Part shown: piece by piece, positions 5,312 through 7,002 of the stretch
Position numbering within the stretch: the first letter of the stretch is position 1
How the letters are laid out: each line of letters starts with the position of its first letter
From: Candidatus Hodarchaeota archaeon
GTDB taxonomy: Archaea > Asgardarchaeota > Heimdallarchaeia > Hodarchaeales > YT1-057
Length of the DNA: 7,002 nt
NCBI GenBank assembly: GCA_016839955.1
Contig: JAEOTI010000439.1
Coordinates: forward strand, 1 to 7,002
Reading direction: 5' to 3'
The notes under the pieces: model-generated
What the model saw: the letters and a program-made list of their open reading frames with translations, nothing else
What the model was told of the DNA's origin: nothing
The model's database searches: none
Made by a program: the position numbers and the translations under genes

Positions 5312-6840
5312 TGACAGATATTGATAACCTCATTGAACTAAACTACTCTGGTTGTTCAGTGTTTTCTTTGTTACGAAATCCTATCTTTAGAGAGGAATTA
5401 TTGAACAGCTCAAAGACCTTTATTCGTGGAAACGAATTAGAGAAGAATACATTATTAGACCAGTTAGCTATCTCCGCCAAGGCTCTTATAGTCGGGCCAG
5501 CAGGTGAGGGTAAAAGCTTATTTGCTCGTAAAGTTCTTGAGGCTCTAGCGGATTCACTATCAAATCACAAATTCAAAATAGCGGGTTGTCCCATCAACCA
5601 AGATGCCGCTATCATAAAAATGATGTCAGAAATTAATGAAAAAGAAACTAAAACCTATTTGACCTTATTAAAGGATATTTTGTGTCCAAATTGCACTTCG
5701 AAAATAGAAAATCTCATTTCAGAATCTTTAAACAATGAAATCTCACTAACACGAACAAATGAAATAATTAATCGATTAAACTACACTGAACTTCTCTCTC
5801 TTTTCAAAACGATTGAAGTAGAACGAGTAGAAATGCATGCAGCACAAATAGATCCTAGGACGGATCAAGATTCAATTTACATGCTCCTAGCAGGAGTGGA
5901 AAACCTTGAACGCTTACTGAGTGAGAAGACAAAAACAGCTTTCGATCCATCGACTCATAAAATTGGTGTTCTCAGTCAAGGCCTTATTCTCGTTAATGAG
6001 GTTCATCGATTACCAATTCGGCTATTGGAATCCTTAATGGGTTTTCTTGAAGAAGCGGGTACACTCCGATATTCAATAGCGGGAAGAATGTTAACTATTG
6101 ATGGAGCAATAATCTTCACGGCAAACTCACCACTAAAACAGCAACTAGGGGAAGAAATCACTCCACTTCTTTCAAGAATCCCAATGGTATTGTGGCCCAC
6201 TCGGAATCTAGAGGAGAGGAAAAAGATTGTATTAGATATTTTCCAAGAACATTTGTATCGATTCTCCTCACCGCTAGGATATACTGATATTGGAGTCACT
6301 TTTTCAAAATTTAAATCATTTCCAGTTGTATCACAGTTAACTGTGGAACTGATTGCACGTGTGGTGACTCAGAGTTTTCCAGAGGCTCTTTTTTATTCAA
6401 ATCGTCCTCAAGAATTTTTAAATAACTTGGGAGTAATGCAATCAACTCCAAATATCCCATTTTTTGATACACGCACACTCTACCAACTAATTGGGAAACT
6501 TATTCTAAATCTTGAGAGATCACAAGACGATTCACTTATCACTTACAATGATGTTGTACCATTCCTCTTAAAATTAGGTTTTGATAATGAGGTTGGAAAA
6601 GCCCTTAATCAACTTAAAATACTAATAGGGGACGCGATACTTGGCCAAACTACTGTAGAACTAGACATTGAATCCATTGAAAAAGATCAGCGTGTACTAG
6701 AAGAAAAAATTCAGAATCAGGAAGAGTTTCAAGAAATTATATTTCATATAGAGGGTTTTAACAAAATAAATAATGTATTGGACCAAAAAAACCTTGATAA
6801 ATTACTAGAGAGCTATTCACGACTAATGGAAGAAAGTTGA
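5311..6840 (+). CDS. AAA+ ATPase of the MoxR/ChlI/PrkA group
   Basis: This 509-residue ATPase starts at ATG 5311 with GGAG ten bases upstream. Visible motifs are Walker A GPAGEGKS (62-69), a Walker B strand LILVNE (225-230) with Asn in the usual Asp place, sensor-1 FTAN (N272), an arginine-finger candidate R289 in LLSRIP, and a sensor-2 candidate R388 in the helical lid. The segment between Walker A and B is unusually long. It contains GCP (92-94), CPNC (125-128), VERV (170-173) and DPRTDQD (181-187), an order that recalls the AAA domain of PrkA/YeaG rather than ordinary MoxR. The C-terminus (about 440-509) is charged and helical and has no recognisable PrkA kinase domain. Such ATPases form hexamers that work with a VWA protein; the likely partner is the divergent gene at 3170-1773. 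Client and pathway are unknown. Confidence 0.88.
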   Translation: MTDIDNLIELNYSGCSVFSLLRNPIFREELLNSSKTFIRGNELEKNTLLDQLAISAKALIVGPAGEGKSLFARKVLEALADSLSNHKFKIAGCPINQDAAIIKMMSEINEKETKTYLTLLKDILCPNCTSKIENLISESLNNEISLTRTNEIINRLNYTELLSLFKTIEVERVEMHAAQIDPRTDQDSIYMLLAGVENLERLLSEKTKTAFDPSTHKIGVLSQGLILVNEVHRLPIRLLESLMGFLEEAGTLRYSIAGRMLTIDGAIIFTANSPLKQQLGEEITPLLSRIPMVLWPTRNLEERKKIVLDIFQEHLYRFSSPLGYTDIGVTFSKFKSFPVVSQLTVELIARVVTQSFPEALFYSNRPQEFLNNLGVMQSTPNIPFFDTRTLYQLIGKLILNLERSQDDSLITYNDVVPFLLKLGFDNEVGKALNQLKILIGDAILGQTTVELDIESIEKDQRVLEEKIQNQEEFQEIIFHIEGFNKINNVLDQKNLDKLLESYSRLMEES

Positions 6841-6863
6841 GAAATCATAAAAGCGAATCATAA

Positions 6864-6891
6864 TTGATAGTAGTTTGCGAAAACTTATCAT
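6864..6891 (+). promoter_or_regulatory. Candidate promoter before the last open frame
   Basis: TTGATA (6864-6869) and TATCAT (6886-6891) are 16 bases apart on the plus strand, and TATAAT follows at 6891-6896. Initiation from the first pair would fall within a few bases of ATG 6901, giving an almost leaderless message. Confidence 0.25.
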
Positions 6892-6900
6892 ATAATAAAC

Positions 6901-7002
6901 ATGAAATTATGTAAGAAATTTTACTTTCCGAAATCTGTATCTAGAAAAGGGTTCAATTACTTACCAAAAAAGGTAGAAAAATCCCTCAAGCTTATTGACC
7001 AA
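6901..7002 (+). CDS. Start of a possible Lys-rich protein, cut by window edge
   Basis: ATG 6901 opens a frame of 34 codons that reaches the window end, while the two other plus-strand frames are closed. The fragment is basic and aromatic (KKFYFP near residue 5, then several Lys). No ribosome binding site is visible upstream, and an in-frame TAG at 6871 rules out an earlier ATG/GTG/TTG start. It may be a leaderless gene, or the true start may lie further right. No family is recognised. Confidence 0.35.
   Translation, partial: MKLCKKFYFPKSVSRKGFNYLPKKVEKSLKLIDQ

Noticed and set aside
6003..6299. Minus-strand frame opposite the ATPase
   Set aside because: It is opposite the Walker B and sensor region of a well-supported gene and looks like a shadow.
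1..7002. CRISPR array, tRNA or rRNA
   Set aside because: No regularly spaced repeats, no cloverleaf and no rRNA-like sequence seen on either strand.

Overview
The window reads as an AT-rich chromosome or plasmid segment of a low-GC Gram-positive bacterium (Bacillota). The grounds are base composition, strong purine-rich Shine-Dalgarno sequences (AAGGAGG before the VWA gene, GAGGAG before tnpB), a TTG start and Bacillota-like proteins. The species cannot be named from the sequence.

Layout. On the minus strand, read right to left, is a compact operon. It begins with a VWA-domain protein (3170 to 1773), followed by an unrecognised 457-residue protein whose start overlaps the VWA stop by 8 bases (1780 to 407). 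Eight bases further on starts a two-helix membrane protein that runs off the left edge (398 to 1). On the plus strand, facing away from that operon, is an AAA+ ATPase of the MoxR/ChlI/PrkA kind (5311 to 6840). A second plus-strand frame opens at 6901 and runs off the right edge.

The two arms are separated by about 2.1 kb. Most of it is an insertion sequence of the IS200/IS605 (IS1341-like) group that carries only tnpB (3553 to 5184) and no tnpA. A bulged hairpin lies before tnpB (3468 to 3496), and a likely guide-RNA scaffold overlaps its 3' end. The element is visibly richer in G+C than its flanks. The rest of the gap holds promoter-like sequences for both directions and some inverted repeats.

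How the genes may work together. ATPases of this group typically act with a VWA partner: ChlI with ChlD, RavA with ViaA, NorQ with NorD, CbbQ with CbbO. In the prkA/yeaG loci a PrkA ATPase sits beside the VWA-like YhbH/YeaH and the third protein SpoVR/YcgB. Here an ATPase with PrkA-like features, a VWA protein with an intact MIDAS motif, a third protein that does not look like SpoVR, and a small membrane protein form what looks like a comparable but undescribed module. It could be a stress-linked remodelling machine or a conflict/defence system. That is inference from domain logic and gene order; the substrate is unknown.

Most worth a second look: the divergent ATPase/VWA/unknown/membrane module; a C6A8 slippery run in the VWA gene just before the VWA domain; and a TnpB lacking the usual RuvC glutamate, sitting with its guide RNA between the two arms of the module.
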